64,000 nt of DNA from Adineta ricciae. Lineage: Eukaryota; Rotifera; Eurotatoria; Adinetida; Adinetidae. The position numbers and the translations under genes are program-made. Shown here one piece after another: positions 44,020 through 56,752 of this stretch. Location of the stretch: assembly GCA_905250025.1 (NCBI GenBank), contig CAJNOJ010000082.1:186001-250000 (forward strand), read 5' to 3'. Under the pieces are notes generated by a model. The model saw only the letters and a list, made by a program, of their open reading frames with translations, was not told the origin of the DNA and ran no database searches. Each line of letters opens with the position of its first letter. Within the stretch, counting starts at the first letter, position 1.

Positions 44020-44834
44020 TTTTCATACATATAGAATACAAGTTATGGCATCAGATGGATTCCTATTCATTTTAATCAACCCAAGAGTCAGGAGAGAAAG
44101 AGAAATATATGACTACATATGTTTATTTTATATATCTACTTTACATTTCAAGATATCTCTGCTACTCCTCAATAAACGATTGAGTTGGGCTCGGTTAAGT
44201 GCTAATAATGGCCAATTTCTTATTGCAAATGCAGATGCTGCGCAATATTCGTTGCGTAAAAGTATAATTCGTGAAAATGATCACTCAATTAACCTTATTT
44301 TATGATATTTCATTTGAAGTGAACATGGCTCGCAGCACGATCGAAAACTCGTTGTTTCTCGACATTGACGAGAGGAAAAAGAACAGATATCCGTGTCTCG
44401 CTGGATTCCTTTCACTGTGTCAATTCCAGAAAGACAGAATCTTTGCTATTTTCTCTAATAGTTGTTCGGAGAGTAATCATAACACTTCTGTTAATATGTT
44501 TTACAGTCTATCGCATTCACAGAAGTATCTGACATCACTCAGTCGACTTGAGAAAATTATCATATGTGGAAAAGCATTACAAAATTGAACACATGTAGGC
44601 GAACTACATATACAAAGTTCGATTTTTCATATCTCTTATTACTCGAATATTTATTCCAAAAGAATTGTTTGAAAACTTTCGAAAAAAATAATATCCTTAG
44701 AAACAATTCGATTTTAAGAACAGCAGAAATAAGTAAGAAATACGTCGATAAATGCAAAAGACAACGCTAGAATTGACTGAACACAAAAAATACTGAGCTA
44801 ATCGAGGTTAATATGACTTTTGCTTCAGATCGGA
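44020..44834. other. Intergenic region, no gene recognised
   Basis: Overlapping short ORFs occur at 44045-44305 and 44271-44588 on the plus strand, but they share no family resemblance, have no consistent splice partners, and overlap in different frames. Treated as chance. Confidence 0.4.
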
Positions 44835-46863
44835 TCATTTGGTTTTTTTCATTCGAAGTAATTGAATATATGCCAAAATAAGAAATAGGACTGTCATAGA
44901 GCCTAATGCCACGAAATTCTTCCATAAATCCCATTCATTTTCATATTCAATATGTGCGACATTATGTAGAATATATGTTCCATTGATTGGACAAATTGTC
45001 TTATTGGTTTTCAAGCAAAGTGTCAAATCACTGAACTCATTGATGTTGATTATGTTGAATGAATACCGAAATATGCTAACCCATTTGATCCAGGAGAGAA
45101 AATTGACTACGGAAGAGATTTCGACAAGAAATCCGCCGAAAACCATCATTAAAACAAAGGTCATTGCTGCTAATAGATTTGCAATACCAAATACTTCCAC
45201 ACTTGCTGAAAGTAAAAAGCAAAATGCAGCACCGCACGTTGTCGTAGTAAAAATGGCTAAGTAAAAGATAAAGAATTTTGCGAGTGTTTGTTGAAATCCA
45301 ATCATAAAGTAGACAATGATTGAAAAAATCATCGATGGAATGAGACGCAATGGAATCATATCGCACAACAACTTCGCAAAGAAGTATGTGGACACGTGAT
45401 AATAGCCACTAGCATTTTCATGAATAAATAAAACACGCTCTTTGAGGAATAATTCGATTGCTGATAGATTGGCCATAACTTGATTGGTTACAATGAAAAA
45501 TATGGCACCCATACGATTCTTCACACCAGTGTCTTCACTACGATCGATTTGGAGATAAATTAACCCTACAAGTGTTGCAAAGAGTACTGTTACTACTGTT
45601 TGCATGATAACTAAAGTTGGATTGCGGAAGGCAGTGCGCAATGTACGTTGAGAAACATAGAGCATTTCACCGAAACGCGATGTTGAAGTGTTGGAAGTCG
45701 GATGATAGACAGCCGTGTCTAGTTGTCGACCATTCGTTGGCGCAAGTACTTGAAGTAGGGATGCATAGATGTCAGATTTAACGTATAAATCATGTAAACG
45801 ATGAGCATTCTGTTCGTGCTTTTTATCTGAATTCGATTCATCGGTGGACACTGATGAACAATCGCCTTGAGTGACATCGAGCAGAAAATCAGCAGGATTG
45901 TCGTGTTGCTCACAGTCATAACCGATGGATGAAAAGTAAGGTAGAACTGCATTGGCAGGACCGTGATAAACACAATGACCAGCAGCTAATAAAAATATTG
46001 TATCGAATAGTTTGAAGATAGAGTAACGAGGTTGATGAATTGAGAAAATAATGGTACCTAGAAGGAAATTTTCAGAACCTTGAACTCGAAATCATGTTTT
46101 GCAGTGACTTACGTCCTCGTCGTGATAGCTCGTGAAGATATTCCATGACATTACGAGCTGTTGATGAGTCAAGACCTAAGATGACGAATCCGAACAGTTG
46201 TTTATTGACTATGATCTCGTTTACTAAATTACCTGTTGTTGGCTCATCGAGAAATAGAACTGATGGTGAGAGAACTAGTTCCATACCGATATTTGTTCGT
46301 TTTCGTTCTCCGCCTGATATTCCACGTGCTAATTCCGTGCCCACCCTTGACTCTGCACATTTCTCCAGTCCTAACTGTTCGATAACTTGTTGAACAATAG
46401 CCTTTTTCGATTCTCGCGACATTGCTTTCGATACACGAAGATTGGCAGAAAATGCTAGGTTTTCTCTTACTGTTAATGTTCCACTGATAATATCCTCTTG
46501 AACAACATAACCAACTTGATATTTAAAATCATCGGTCTGTCTTTGTCCGTCCATTAAAACTTCCCCGTCGAGACCTTGACGATCTTTTCGATCAGCTAAG
46601 ATATCTAATAACGATGATTTGCCACTGCCAGTTGGTCCAAGGATCGCATTCATACCCGGTTTAAAGACGCCATTTATGTCGTAGAGAATTCGTTGGTGTT
46701 TTTTCGTCAGAAATGGTAATGGGCAGAGATTACAACATTTTTGAGTACGTATTGTATAATTTAATGAGTAAAAAGTAATGCTTGATCCTTGACGTTCACC
46801 CGGACTATGTTGATTGGCTACTTTCGATTGATTCAGGCTTTGATTTTCTTCAATATCCGTCAT
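44835..46863 (-). CDS. ABCG-family half-transporter
   Basis: Three exons (46863-46233, 46175-46113, 46057-44835) give 638 residues, the usual length for an ABCG half-transporter. The nucleotide-binding domain comes first, as in all ABCG proteins: Walker A GPTGSGKSS at 76-84, VGYVVQEDIISGTLTVRENL, signature ISGGERKR, Walker B LFLDEPTTG, D-loop GLDSST and the switch His in TIIFSIHQPRY. Six transmembrane helices follow from about residue 375, with extracellular N-glycosylation sites in the last loop (NKT, NGT). ABCG half-transporters dimerise and export lipids, sterols or xenobiotics; the closest layout is ABCG2-like, but the substrate cannot be read here. The first intron (46176-46232, 57 nt) falls between DEPTTG and LDSST and is itself open in frame. 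Confidence 0.94.
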
Positions 46864-47964
46864 TGATTTTGCTTTTGAACTACAAGATCTACAAAAACTA
46901 AAACATACAATATCGAAAACGAGAAAATGTCATTCATGTCACTCTCTGCGGAAATACAAGATTGTCCCTCAAGTAATCCAATTGAAGTAGAAAGTTGAAT
47001 ATCTAACTTGTAGTTCGAGTAAGCCGGTTAAGTTTTCATCGATCATAGTGGTACAAACAAGCTTTATATTCATCAGAACATGCATTGACAAACCTTCTAT
47101 TTAGTTAATACACAGACTCCAAGGAAAAACGTTTGCTTACAAAGATCAAAGAAAGTTTTCAAACACTGTAATATAAAACCGATTTATATCGTATAATAAA
47201 ACAGCGTGTGTTTTGAAATCTATGTGAATATACAACATATTATTTGGAAGTTCATTATACCTTATTATGTTCCATTTGACTAAGCGTTCTGACTGTCAAC
47301 TGCGTTATCCTTTCTTTCGATTAAAACATGTCCTTGTAATTCAAAAGCTTGTCTATACCTACATGATCGGTGAAAAAATTAACTCACCAGTTCAAATCAT
47401 AAGCAAGATACTCGAATATTTCTGCGTGAACTGCGTTACTTACAGATCGCTATGTACCATATGTTATCTTCAACTCTTTTCTTTCTTTCGATAACCTTTA
47501 TCTTCATAAAAACATTCTTATTTTTAGATCAAAATACAAGTTTACGAAGTTTATGTTTTGATAACATCAAAGTAAATAGCAAATAAGGATTAGATAGATA
47601 TTTTCCGATAAGACAAGGAACATGTCCAATTGAACATAATTAGCTAATACAGATGTCGTTCTCCGTCAGCTCAATTAGATGAACAAAGATGTTAGTTTGA
47701 CTAATACTAAAATAAAAGTAATACTAAAAATAATTTTCAAAACTTGTCCTCATAGCCTGAAAGATTTCATTTCAACAGGTCAATAAACGATCGAGTCGGT
47801 TCGACATTTGTACAAAGGGAAAGGAAGATCGCGGCCGACTAAAAACAGACGAGATGATTACAATAGATGGTATTCTCTGTCTTTAGTCATTGTCACCTAG
47901 ATAGTCAATGTGCCATTTAGACTATAACAAGATCCTTCTTTGTTTTCTTTATTTCTACTCGGAG
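46864..47964. other. Intergenic region between ABCG and secreted-protein genes
   Basis: 1.1 kb between divergent genes, so it should hold both promoters. On the minus strand an acceptor-like TTGTAG lies 16 bases before the ABCG ATG. No gene is recognised; the ORF at 47267-47494 has no family resemblance. Confidence 0.45.
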
Positions 47965-47972
47965 TATATAAA
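47965..47972 (+). promoter_or_regulatory. Probable TATA box of the secreted acidic protein gene
   Basis: TATATAAA lies 74 bases before the ATG at 48046, leaving room for a transcription start about 30 bases downstream and a short 5' UTR. This is one of the few convincing TATA boxes in the window and fits a highly expressed secreted product. Confidence 0.6.
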
Positions 47973-48045
47973 CGAAAAAACGAATGTTCACATGTTATCA
48001 TAGTCTTTTGATATTCTCTCTTATTTACATCAAACGTAACAAGAC

Positions 48046-49171
48046 ATGAAAATTTTATGTGCGGTTGCTTTAACTTTACTGATTGTTTTATTCAATCAGC
48101 ATTCAACAAACGGATGTAAGTGCTTGTTTTGCATCATTGATGTGTGACGAATGGAATGCTTTCTTTATCTAGTTCCAACCGAAGAGTTCACAACGGAACA
48201 ACCATGTCCGAAGGAATTTGAATGGGTTGATGGAAAGTGCAAACGATCCTCAACGAAAACCGGTAATTTTCCTCACGAATAAATCATGTCCAGACGTTTT
48301 CATGTCTTCTTCGACTATTTTAGAAATTACCGAAGTAAAGGAAAAGGGCAAAAAGGTCGCTGTTTGCCCAGAAGGTCAGGTCCGTGGTGAAGACGGTATC
48401 TGTGAAGATATCAAATCCGAAGAGCGTTTAGCCGCTACCGTTGAACCAAAAAAACTTCACGAAGAAGCTGCAACCCAATCATCAGAACACGATGAACAAC
48501 ACGACGATGCAGGCAAACAATCTGACCACACAGAAGACTACGAAACTGCAACTAAACCATTCGATCATACAGAAGAACACGAAGAAAATGCAACAAAATC
48601 ATTCGAATTGACCACTGAATTATCCGAAGACACTGAAGAACATTCGAAAGTTGCCGATGTTCCAAAAGGTTGTCCACCAGGAACAAAATATGACGAAGAC
48701 GGTGCCTGCCAAGACGAAGTAGAAACTAGTTCAAAACACACCTTTGAAGTCAAAGATCTTCTCACTAAGGGTGAATGTCCATCTGGAATGAGAAAATATA
48801 ATGATAAATGCGTATATATCAAATCTGAAGCATCATTAGAACCAATGCATGATCTCACTTATGAACAAGCAGATCTGAAGAATAAAATTCCTGACGAATT
48901 AGTACCTGTCCTTGTTGATAATATCTGTCCAGCCGGTACCGAATATTACTCAAATGGTCTTTGCCGAAAACGTGTTTCTCCATTGCGCGCGACCGTTTTT
49001 ACTGCTGATTTGAAGAAATGTCTTGCTGATGAAATCTTAGTCGGCGGTGTGTGCGAACCGAAACGCATTGGATTAGTTTCTACAACAGAAGAACCAAAAA
49101 AAGTCCACAAATCTGAGGAACATGATGAAGGTGAAGCAGATAAAGATAAATCCGTCGAATCCAAACAGTAA
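48046..49171 (+). CDS. Secreted acidic protein with six CPxG-type cysteine modules
   Basis: Three exons (48046-48115, 48173-48262, 48324-49171) give 335 residues. An N-terminal signal peptide (KILCAVALTLLIVLF) ends near residue 23, and there is no membrane anchor or KDEL, so the product is probably secreted. Six modules with two cysteines each follow the pattern C-P-x-G-x(5-8)-C: for example CPEGQVRGEDGIC, CPPGTKYDEDGAC, CPSGMRKYNDKC and CPAGTEYYSNGLC, with CPKEFEWVDGKC and CLADEILVGGVC as variants. Between modules 2 and 3 lies an acidic Glu/His/Thr repeat region (HTEDYETATKPFDHTEEHEE). This looks like a compact disulphide-loop repeat; I know no named family with this arrangement. The last exon holds most of the protein. 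AATAAA lies at 49253-49258. Confidence 0.8.
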
Positions 49172-49310
49172 TTTTAATACACCCATTGAACTCCGACAAT
49201 GAATATTAATATCAAATTCATTTTTTATTCTTTTCTTTTCTTTTACATTTGAAATAAAAAAAAACCAAAAATCTTCGAGACAATTTTCATAATAACAATT
49301 CGTTTTTTGT

Positions 49311-50703
49311 TCAGACAGGATTGGAATCTGTTCGAGATTTCTTATAATGTTTGCCAGTTTGTGATGAGTGCACATGCAATGAATACCGATAATGTTGCTG
49401 TTGTCGTTGCACGTTTAACGGGCTAATATTTGTGAGCGACTTATTCTCTTCATCCTGTTCCACTAATTGACTATTTGTTGGAAAACCCAGCGAACAATAT
49501 TTGAGATAAAACGATATCGATGACGGACAAAATAAAAGTAAAACTAGTGAGGGCTTGATGCATATCCCCACAAGAAGTATTTGAGCGAATGTTCGACTAA
49601 TATTGATGTCATTGGCCACTGAATTTGCTGATGTGTCAAAGATAAAACCACGTATGCGATAAAAATAGAACGGTAACGATGTGACCGTTATCAACATGAA
49701 CATGTGAAGTATGTACAGGCATAACTGCCGTTCATGCTGAATTGCTGATGTGACTTTTTTAATGAACATGCAACAACACAAGCGAACGTGTAAAATTATT
49801 TCGAGAAGAAGACCTAGAACAAATAAATGAGTCGTATATGACACTTATTTTTCGGTGCTTGACATTACCAAATGAATGTAAAAAGAATAAGAGAAGAAAA
49901 TCAGCTTGGATCAAATGAATTAATCGAACAGAGAACTCAAAATTATGATTCGTCAAAAAGTAACAAATTTTTGTTTGTTCGGGTAGAAATAAATCGATTT
50001 CATCTAGCTTTCCTTCAGTCTGTCTATTCATTGTGTCATTCAACAACGTTTCGTTCAGTTGTATGTATTCCGTCGTTGACATAGGCGACGATTTAATATA
50101 ATTGTCAATATTCGCCACACCCCACAACCATAAACCATCGACCGACCAAGCAACTGCTAAAACAAAGGCAATCAAGACGTTCAAATCACTGCATAACAAC
50201 TGTTTTAACGTCGACACATTCGGCGTTCGGACTTGAAAAGTTTTGTTCAGAACATAATGATAACGACAAAGAATAGCAATGGTCAATAATGGAGTGAAAT
50301 GAAGTGTGAATTTCCAAATTAGAATATGCGCGGCACATAAATGATGCCGACTGAGAAACGCTTGATAGAAATATTTCTCATCCAAACAGCTAATTAACGA
50401 TGATAAAGATAAAAGAACATCACTACTTGCTAATACGAAAAGAAAACGATATTTGGTATGTGCTAAAACATGTTTAGATCGTTGTGAGTCGCCGCCGGAC
50501 TTGTTCAACTTCCATTGTCGATATTGATAAAGAACGAGACAAGTTTTAATCGAGCAAATCAAATTGAAGAATAGTCCCAATATACTGATGATTAATGTAA
50601 ACGTCGAGTGGAATAATGGAGAATATGACACGACTACTGTTCCATAGTAGTTTTTACTAATTGATCGATTTGATGCGTGAAAATAGGAATCATGAAGTAA
50701 CAT
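49311..50703 (-). CDS. Divergent seven-transmembrane receptor, Cys-Arg-Tyr variant
   Basis: Two exons (50703-49869, 49813-49311) give 445 residues with about seven hydrophobic segments. The N terminus has an N-glycosylation site (NRS). After TM3 the sequence ILCRYHYVLNKT stands where rhodopsin-type receptors have D/E-R-Y, with Cys in place of the acidic residue. A long extracellular loop of about 60 residues between TM4 and TM5 carries two glycosylation sites (NET, NDT). TM6 and TM7 lie in exon 2, after a Cys cluster (LCCCMF), and the tail is Gln/His/Ser-rich. No standard NPxxY is visible. It is probably a lineage-specific chemoreceptor-like GPCR; the ligand and G-protein coupling cannot be inferred. 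An acceptor-like ACACAG touches the ATG. Confidence 0.72.
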
Positions 50704-52107
50704 CTGTGTATGTTTTTCTTCGATATGATTTCAAGAATGTCTACAAAAAAATACAAAGCTTTTCTTCTCTCGATTATCAACAAACAAAATACGAACAAAT
50801 GATCAATCATTTCGACGGCTCATATTCCTCAATGTACTTCAAGCTATTTGTTAAAAGCATCTTATCTGTAGTACTCACTTTGATGGTAGGAAAAGTCAAA
50901 GCATGTCTTACACGCACGGAACCTTGTTTAATTCAGTTGATATAGAAACTTATCTTAATAAGAGATAAAAAAAGAACAATATGATTGTGTAATCAAGAGT
51001 TCAGCAGCTACCGACAAACATTACTGACATACCGACATCATTTTTCCGAAACGCACACTTCTTATTTTCTAGTTATGTGTCTCTTCACCGAACAATCGAA
51101 GACTTACAGAGAATATTCTTATCTTCCCATTACAATGGAAATGTAATCAATTATAATAATTAAATAACACAAGTGCACATGTTCTTTACGAAAGAAAAAC
51201 AAAATACATGATATAGAAGTATATGTTCGACTAGGAAATAAATGTAGACAGCATCTGATGTGAAAATCTAATTGTATTCTGTTATAGGGAAAGAAACATG
51301 CCAATATGAGTCACTAATAACTCTATTTGTCTCATTAAAAATGGAAAATTATCCGACGAGCGTAGACTATTTGCATAGCGAAGCGAATTTAATGGTACTA
51401 CATCGAAGATTGAAGAAAGAAATAGTTTTACATTCGAGTATGCCATTATAATGTGCGGCTGCAACACACAAACACAGAATTACTTCTCGTTTTCTTTCTT
51501 TCATAAAAAATAACTTCTTTTATCTAATGAAAAACTAAATACAAAGTAAAATTATGTCGAAATAGAATGAATGAACGCGTCCGTGCTTGCCTTCCTTTTC
51601 TTCTCTATATAAATAAAGAATGAGTCAGAAAACTAGCTCCATTCTTTCTTTTGAAAACTAATTTTCGTGGTGAATTTCCTATGATCAATAGATCTATTAT
51701 TGCAAGTCTTGTCTCAATCTCGAATGTCTTCTCGCTTTGATTTAAACTTTTGTCAGAATGTCTCATTCTAAATTACCTAAATTATGCGTTTTCCTTTACA
51801 GACGAGATTTGTCAAATGAATACTTTCTTCGACGCGCGAGAAAGAAGCCCTTTTTTTCCTTCTTCTCTTCCTTCAGCCTAATTATAGTCATTGGCATTCT
51901 GCTCAAATATGCCTTTCTATTCGTAGGTGTTAAGTGAACACGATCAATAGGCACAGCGCGAGATTGAGTTTCATTACTTTGCGATCAGAATAGATCTTCT
52001 ATTCTTTCATTTATTTTATTCAATTTATAATGAGATATATATCAAGCAAACAAGAAGAAAAATAAATGAGATCAAGAGGGAAAAAAGATTCTGTACAGGA
52101 TTAAGAT
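50704..52107. other. Intergenic region, no gene recognised
   Basis: 1.4 kb of A/T-rich DNA between two minus-strand genes. The ORF at 50661-50945 on the plus strand lies antisense to the receptor's 5' end and has no family resemblance. Confidence 0.45.
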
Positions 52108-55100
52108 TCATTTGAATTTGGGTAAAAGTCGACGAAAACTACTGGCTGAATTATGTTTCTAAAGAGAAAGAAAAAATGAAGTGGTTGAATGAAAGGATTT
52201 CCTTTCGTACTTTCTTGAGCATCGGGGAGCAATCGATTTGTGGTAACATATAATTGATCAGTTTGTTTTGTTGACAGCTTTTAATTAACAGTTTTTCTTG
52301 ATTTATCTAAAAATTTTTCAATTCATTCGTGAGCTATTTCAGCCAAACTCGATTCACATACCTCTCGATCACCGAGCTCATCCGACAAAACTTTGATATG
52401 ATCCGCTAATCGATCACGCGCTTCTGTTAAATCCATATTACGACGTCGTTCTGTTTCATATTCACCATAAAGCATTGCGTATTCCTCTAGAAAAGAAAAA
52501 GATAGAAAGAGCTCCTTTTTTTAATCCGTTAACTCCTATCCTACACAACTCAAGCGTGTATCTTCCGATTTTAACTATTGAGCACATATTTAGTTCACTC
52601 TTGTGGAATGAAATCTTCTTTTTGTCACATGATTGAATGCCTCAAAGCTGTCATCAGTGTTTCTGATAGATAGATCATCATGACTATACCTTTTTTTTCC
52701 GTGCATCTGGAAAATACACAAAAATGAAGAGCAGAAGGATATTATATAATTAGATCTCATCTAAATCTGAATGGCAAATCATACTTGAATATGAAAGAAA
52801 TATCCGAGTTGTTTGAAAAGTACAAAAGAAATTATATGAGATATAACTTTGTGATCGGAAAGTTTCTCTGAAGAACTTGGAAAAGATAAGTTTTATTTCC
52901 GTAGATTAGTCAGTATGAAAACGAGTAGGGTTGCGTAGTTTATAATTAGTTTTGCTGTCGTATTCCTAACTGGAGATAATTGTCGGTTAACAGAAAAAGC
53001 ATATCAAGCAATCTAATCTAGTTAGAGTAGGGAATGACTTTAAATACATTCGAATTATCTGCTATTCCATTTTAATCAGTAGAATATTCTCTGTTGACGC
53101 AACGTAAAGCAAAACGTTGTCAACCAATCGTAGAAGAGACGTTGCACATTTCAAATGTCAGATTACACGAGTTAATTAGGTAATTGAATAATCTTTTGAA
53201 TAGAAATCTAGTCACCGGAAGCCATATCAAACCAATACTGGGTCGTCTTACAGCTAAGGGATTGCTAAGATTTCTAAATCTTTTCAGTTTGTTCTTGACT
53301 TAAACATACCTATGATTCTATTCATTTGTTTTTCTTTCTCGTCCATCTGATGTTGAATTAGACTTCTTCTATCCCTGGTTTCCGTTGGATGTTCAATTTC
53401 AATAGGAATGATTGTTTCGATGGAACCAAGATCACATTGAAGTGCTTGATCGGTAACAATCGGAGATGAATAAACTTCTTTCGGCATAATCAAAACAGTT
53501 GATGAATGTGATGGAAGAAGAGTTTCTGTGGGCACAATGAACAGCGATGATGAATACAAACTGCAGTCCGGTTCTGTTTGAATATTTCGATTGTCATATG
53601 TAAGAATCGTGGATTGTGATGCACAATCGTTGAAGTAAACATGTGGTGTTTGCGTGCATTCGTTAGAGTAAATCAGTGTACTGTTGATTGTTTGACATTC
53701 TCGATCGAAAAACGTTTTGATATCTGTTTGAATATCTTGATCGGTAAGAAGAATTTCGATTTCATTTGATATGGGTAGTTCTTCACTGAAGACAATGGGA
53801 AGAATTGGTGTAGATGGTTCGACTTCAGGATCATATTGAGTTGAGCCATCAATATGCAGAATGGTATCGGTTTGAATTTGTTGATCATCAACTATTGTCT
53901 TCTACAAACAAATATATATCAAATCAAGCATTTCAAAAAAGGGTGTCTATACATTATCGAATGATATTTGTAAAGCGATATCTTGAGTATCGATCGGATT
54001 TGTTTCGATTTGTTGATGAACATATTCTGGTGTAATTTGACATGAATAATCGTTGGTAGAAATCGCATCAGTTTGAATGATTTGTGTCTGATAATCAGTG
54101 ATGATTGTTTCTGTTGTTTGATCGATTGTAGTTGGGAACGTTTGACATGAGAAGTCTTTTTGTTCATTAAGAATTGTTTGTATTGAACAATCGTTCAGTG
54201 ATGGATTGATTTGACAAGCGATTGTTTCTGTTAAGATCATTTCAGTTTGAGTTGACTGATATTCGAGGCTGAGCTGAGTGGTTTCAATGTCTTTATCAGC
54301 GTATGATGGAGTGATTTGACATGAGAAATCTTTTTGTTCGATGGTTGGAAAAGGTTCGGGTTCGGTGTAAGCATCGACAAACTGCTTTTCGGTTGGTGCA
54401 GCTTGCTGTTGAAAACCGAGACTATTAGTGAGGATTAAAGAGGATTCATCATCGAAATGAGCAAGAGGAACGGCGGGCTTTATTGTTCGTGTTGGTCCGA
54501 GCGGTGTGGATACGAATTGACGAGTGGACAACGAGGAACGTCGACGTGGTAAACGAAATTGTATTGATGTACTTCCACCAGCGTTTCCAGTACCCAGCGT
54601 GGACTGCAGAAGATCAGGTGCAAGGCAAGGTGTGACTTTTGTTAAATCGTCTAACGCATATGTATTGCTCGATTCACTGAAATGATCAGTATTGAAATAT
54701 GAAATACAAAATGAGATGTGAACTTACTTAAACGCACTGAATTCACAAGAGTTGCTCTGCAAAAAAAAACAGGAAAGTATGAGAGAATTTTTGCACAAGT
54801 TTATTCTTTCACATACTTCTTTCAGTGTGGTCAGTGTTTTTTCATAGATATGACATTGTCGTACCATATCCCTATAATACGAAGAAAAAGAAATATGAAT
54901 TTTGGTTTTCAAAGAATCACTTACTGATATTTTGCATCAATCTTTTTAAATTCAGTAACTTCTTGAACAAGCATCAATTCAACAGATTGAAATAAACGTT
55001 GAAGATAAGGTTTAAATTTACTGTGACCTAACTTGTCCGCAATCGATACATAACCGTCTTTTAGTCGCTAGAGAAAACAAAGATGTTGGTCTGTGAAAGA

Positions 55101-55203
55101 AAACTTTCTTGAACAAGTGAATTACTTGGAGATTGAATAAATTATCATGAGCATTCTCATCGTTCATGTCGGTTGAAGTACTTTTTTTCTTTACTTCATC
55201 CAT
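52108..55203 (-). CDS. Coiled-coil protein with repeated QT motifs (LC8-binding-like), unknown family
   Basis: Nine exons: 55203-55126, 55067-54925, 54871-54817, 54756-54728, 54676-53953, 53901-53310, 52486-52362, 52306-52211 and 52158-52108, giving 630 residues. The N-terminal 90 residues form a helical region (LGHSKFKPYLQRLFQSVELM then EVTEFKKIDAKYQDMVRQCH). Residues about 180-540 are a disordered Ser/Thr/Ile/Gln-rich region with many sites ending in QT: STQTE, SIQTI, SCQTF, IIQTD, QIQTD, DIQTD, ECQTI, CTQTP and NIQTE, and related SCQITP units. Dynein light chain LC8 binds extended strands of this kind. The C-terminal part is a coiled coil (EEYAMLYGEYETERRRNMDL, then EARDRLADHIKVLSDELGDR). 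Splicing across the 823 nt intron rebuilds an unbroken coiled coil. I do not recognise the family; a scaffold or motor-adaptor role is inference. Confidence 0.75.
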
Positions 55204-55556
55204 GACTTTATCGTTTCGATTGATTTTTCGTTCCACTCAACGAACATACAGATTGAATGACCGGGTGTTCTTTGTTCGCAACTTGACCATCTCGAAAATT
55301 TATTTTGCCTATAGATTTATTATATTTTTTCTTAAAATATCTCGAAAATCGAAAATATTCGTCAAAAATCAACTGAAAACTTTCGAATATATAGATGTCG
55401 CTCGTCTTCGCATTTTCAAATAAAATTCATGTATAGGTAGGTGTACGATGATGAATGAATCACTATTATCCATTTTTTTTTATCTTTACATGGAAAACAA
55501 AGAAGTATATATCAGATTGTGATGAGTCCAGACTAGAGATTGTGCTTGAATTTCAC

Positions 55557-56458
55557 ATGGCCAGATCGGGTGAAGTATTTCATTTCAAAATTCTCATTAT
55601 TGGCGAGTCCAGTGTTGGAAAAGTTCGTGTTTGTCGAAGAATATCTCTTCTATGTCGTCATGTTTATTTGATTGTTTAGAGTAGTTTAATGACTCGTTTT
55701 GTTGATGAAACGTTTCAACCATCATTTGTCCCAACTATTGGTGTCGATTTTAAAGTTCGAACATTGATGATTGATGACTATCAGTGCAAAGTTCAGATTT
55801 GGTTAGTTCAAAATTCTCGTTTTAATAAAAAAGCTCTATTTACTCATATCAGTCGTCAATAGACTTAGTCATACATGACATAAGTTGTTGAATTTCATAT
55901 AGTTCTATTCTTTCCTTGCAGGGATACGGCAGGTCAAGAACGCTTTCGTGTGATAACGACCACTGTAAGTTGAATTGTGTGGCCAATGAATTTTAGTATA
56001 CGTGTACATGTCTTTGCTAGTATTATCGTGATGCCGCCGGCGTTCTGATCGTATACGATGTAACTAATGGTGAATCCTTCTTTCGTATTCGTCGTTGGAT
56101 CGATGAAATCAATAAATACTGTGATGAGAATATTGCAAAAGTGCTTGTAGGAAATAAAGATGACAATCCTTCATCAGATAGTGAACAATCACCAAAAATT
56201 GTCTCGACTGCAGATGCTGAACAATACGCCCGCCAAATGAATTTAACATTTTTCGAAACTTCAGCCAAAGATAATAAAAATGTCAATGAAGCATTCTATG
56301 CATTGACACGTCTAGCTTTACATCAACGTCTGAATGCACAAGCAATGGCACATCATCCGATGACAAATGGAACTTCAGCAGCGCAAGCTATTCGACTGAA
56401 AGGAGCAGGAAAATCGAAGAAGAAAAATAAAAAACATACTGGTGCATGCTGTAAATGA
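55557..56458 (+). CDS. Rab GTPase, first of a tandem pair (Rab1/Rab35-like)
   Basis: Four exons (55557-55622, 55680-55801, 55922-55964, 56021-56458) give 222 residues. All G-box motifs are present: GESSVGKSS (P-loop), TIGVDF (switch I Thr), [16 protein letters not shown] and ETSAKD. The sequence around FHFKILIIGESSVGK and the short N terminus place it near Rab1/Rab35-type GTPases, which control vesicle traffic at the Golgi or plasma membrane. The C terminus is Lys-rich and ends CCK, with two cysteines set back one residue; this can be geranylgeranylated by Rab GGTase. The first donor (55623) is GTTCGT and splits GK|SS, an intron its neighbour lacks. Loop 3 after NKDD contains a longer Ser/Asp insertion (NPSSDSEQSPK). 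Confidence 0.92.
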
Positions 56459-56752
56459 ATATCCGTCCATAAAACTTCGTTTGTTTTGTATTTTCTTCAT
56501 CAATATTTATTCCACAACACTTCTTTTCTTCTTTCGAGCCTGATGTTTCGTACATATCATCGTCATGAAAAAAAAAGCTTTGTCTCGTCGTACTCTCATT
56601 GTCTCGTTCTCGTTTTTCTATCGAATGCGATGTTTTTTTTCACTCTCGTTCTCTCTTGAATGAAAGTTTTTTTTTAAACGAAAAATTCTGTATATTCCGT
56701 GGAAGTAAAATAATTTATCACACACCAATCATCTCTCTTTCTCGTTTTAGAC

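Noticed and set aside
44045..44588. Two plus-strand ORFs between the small membrane protein and ABCG
   Set aside because: They overlap in different frames without splice sites that would join them, and resemble no family.
48565..49164. Antisense ORFs over the secreted-protein gene
   Set aside because: Shadow frames produced by the Glu/Lys-rich codons of the real gene.
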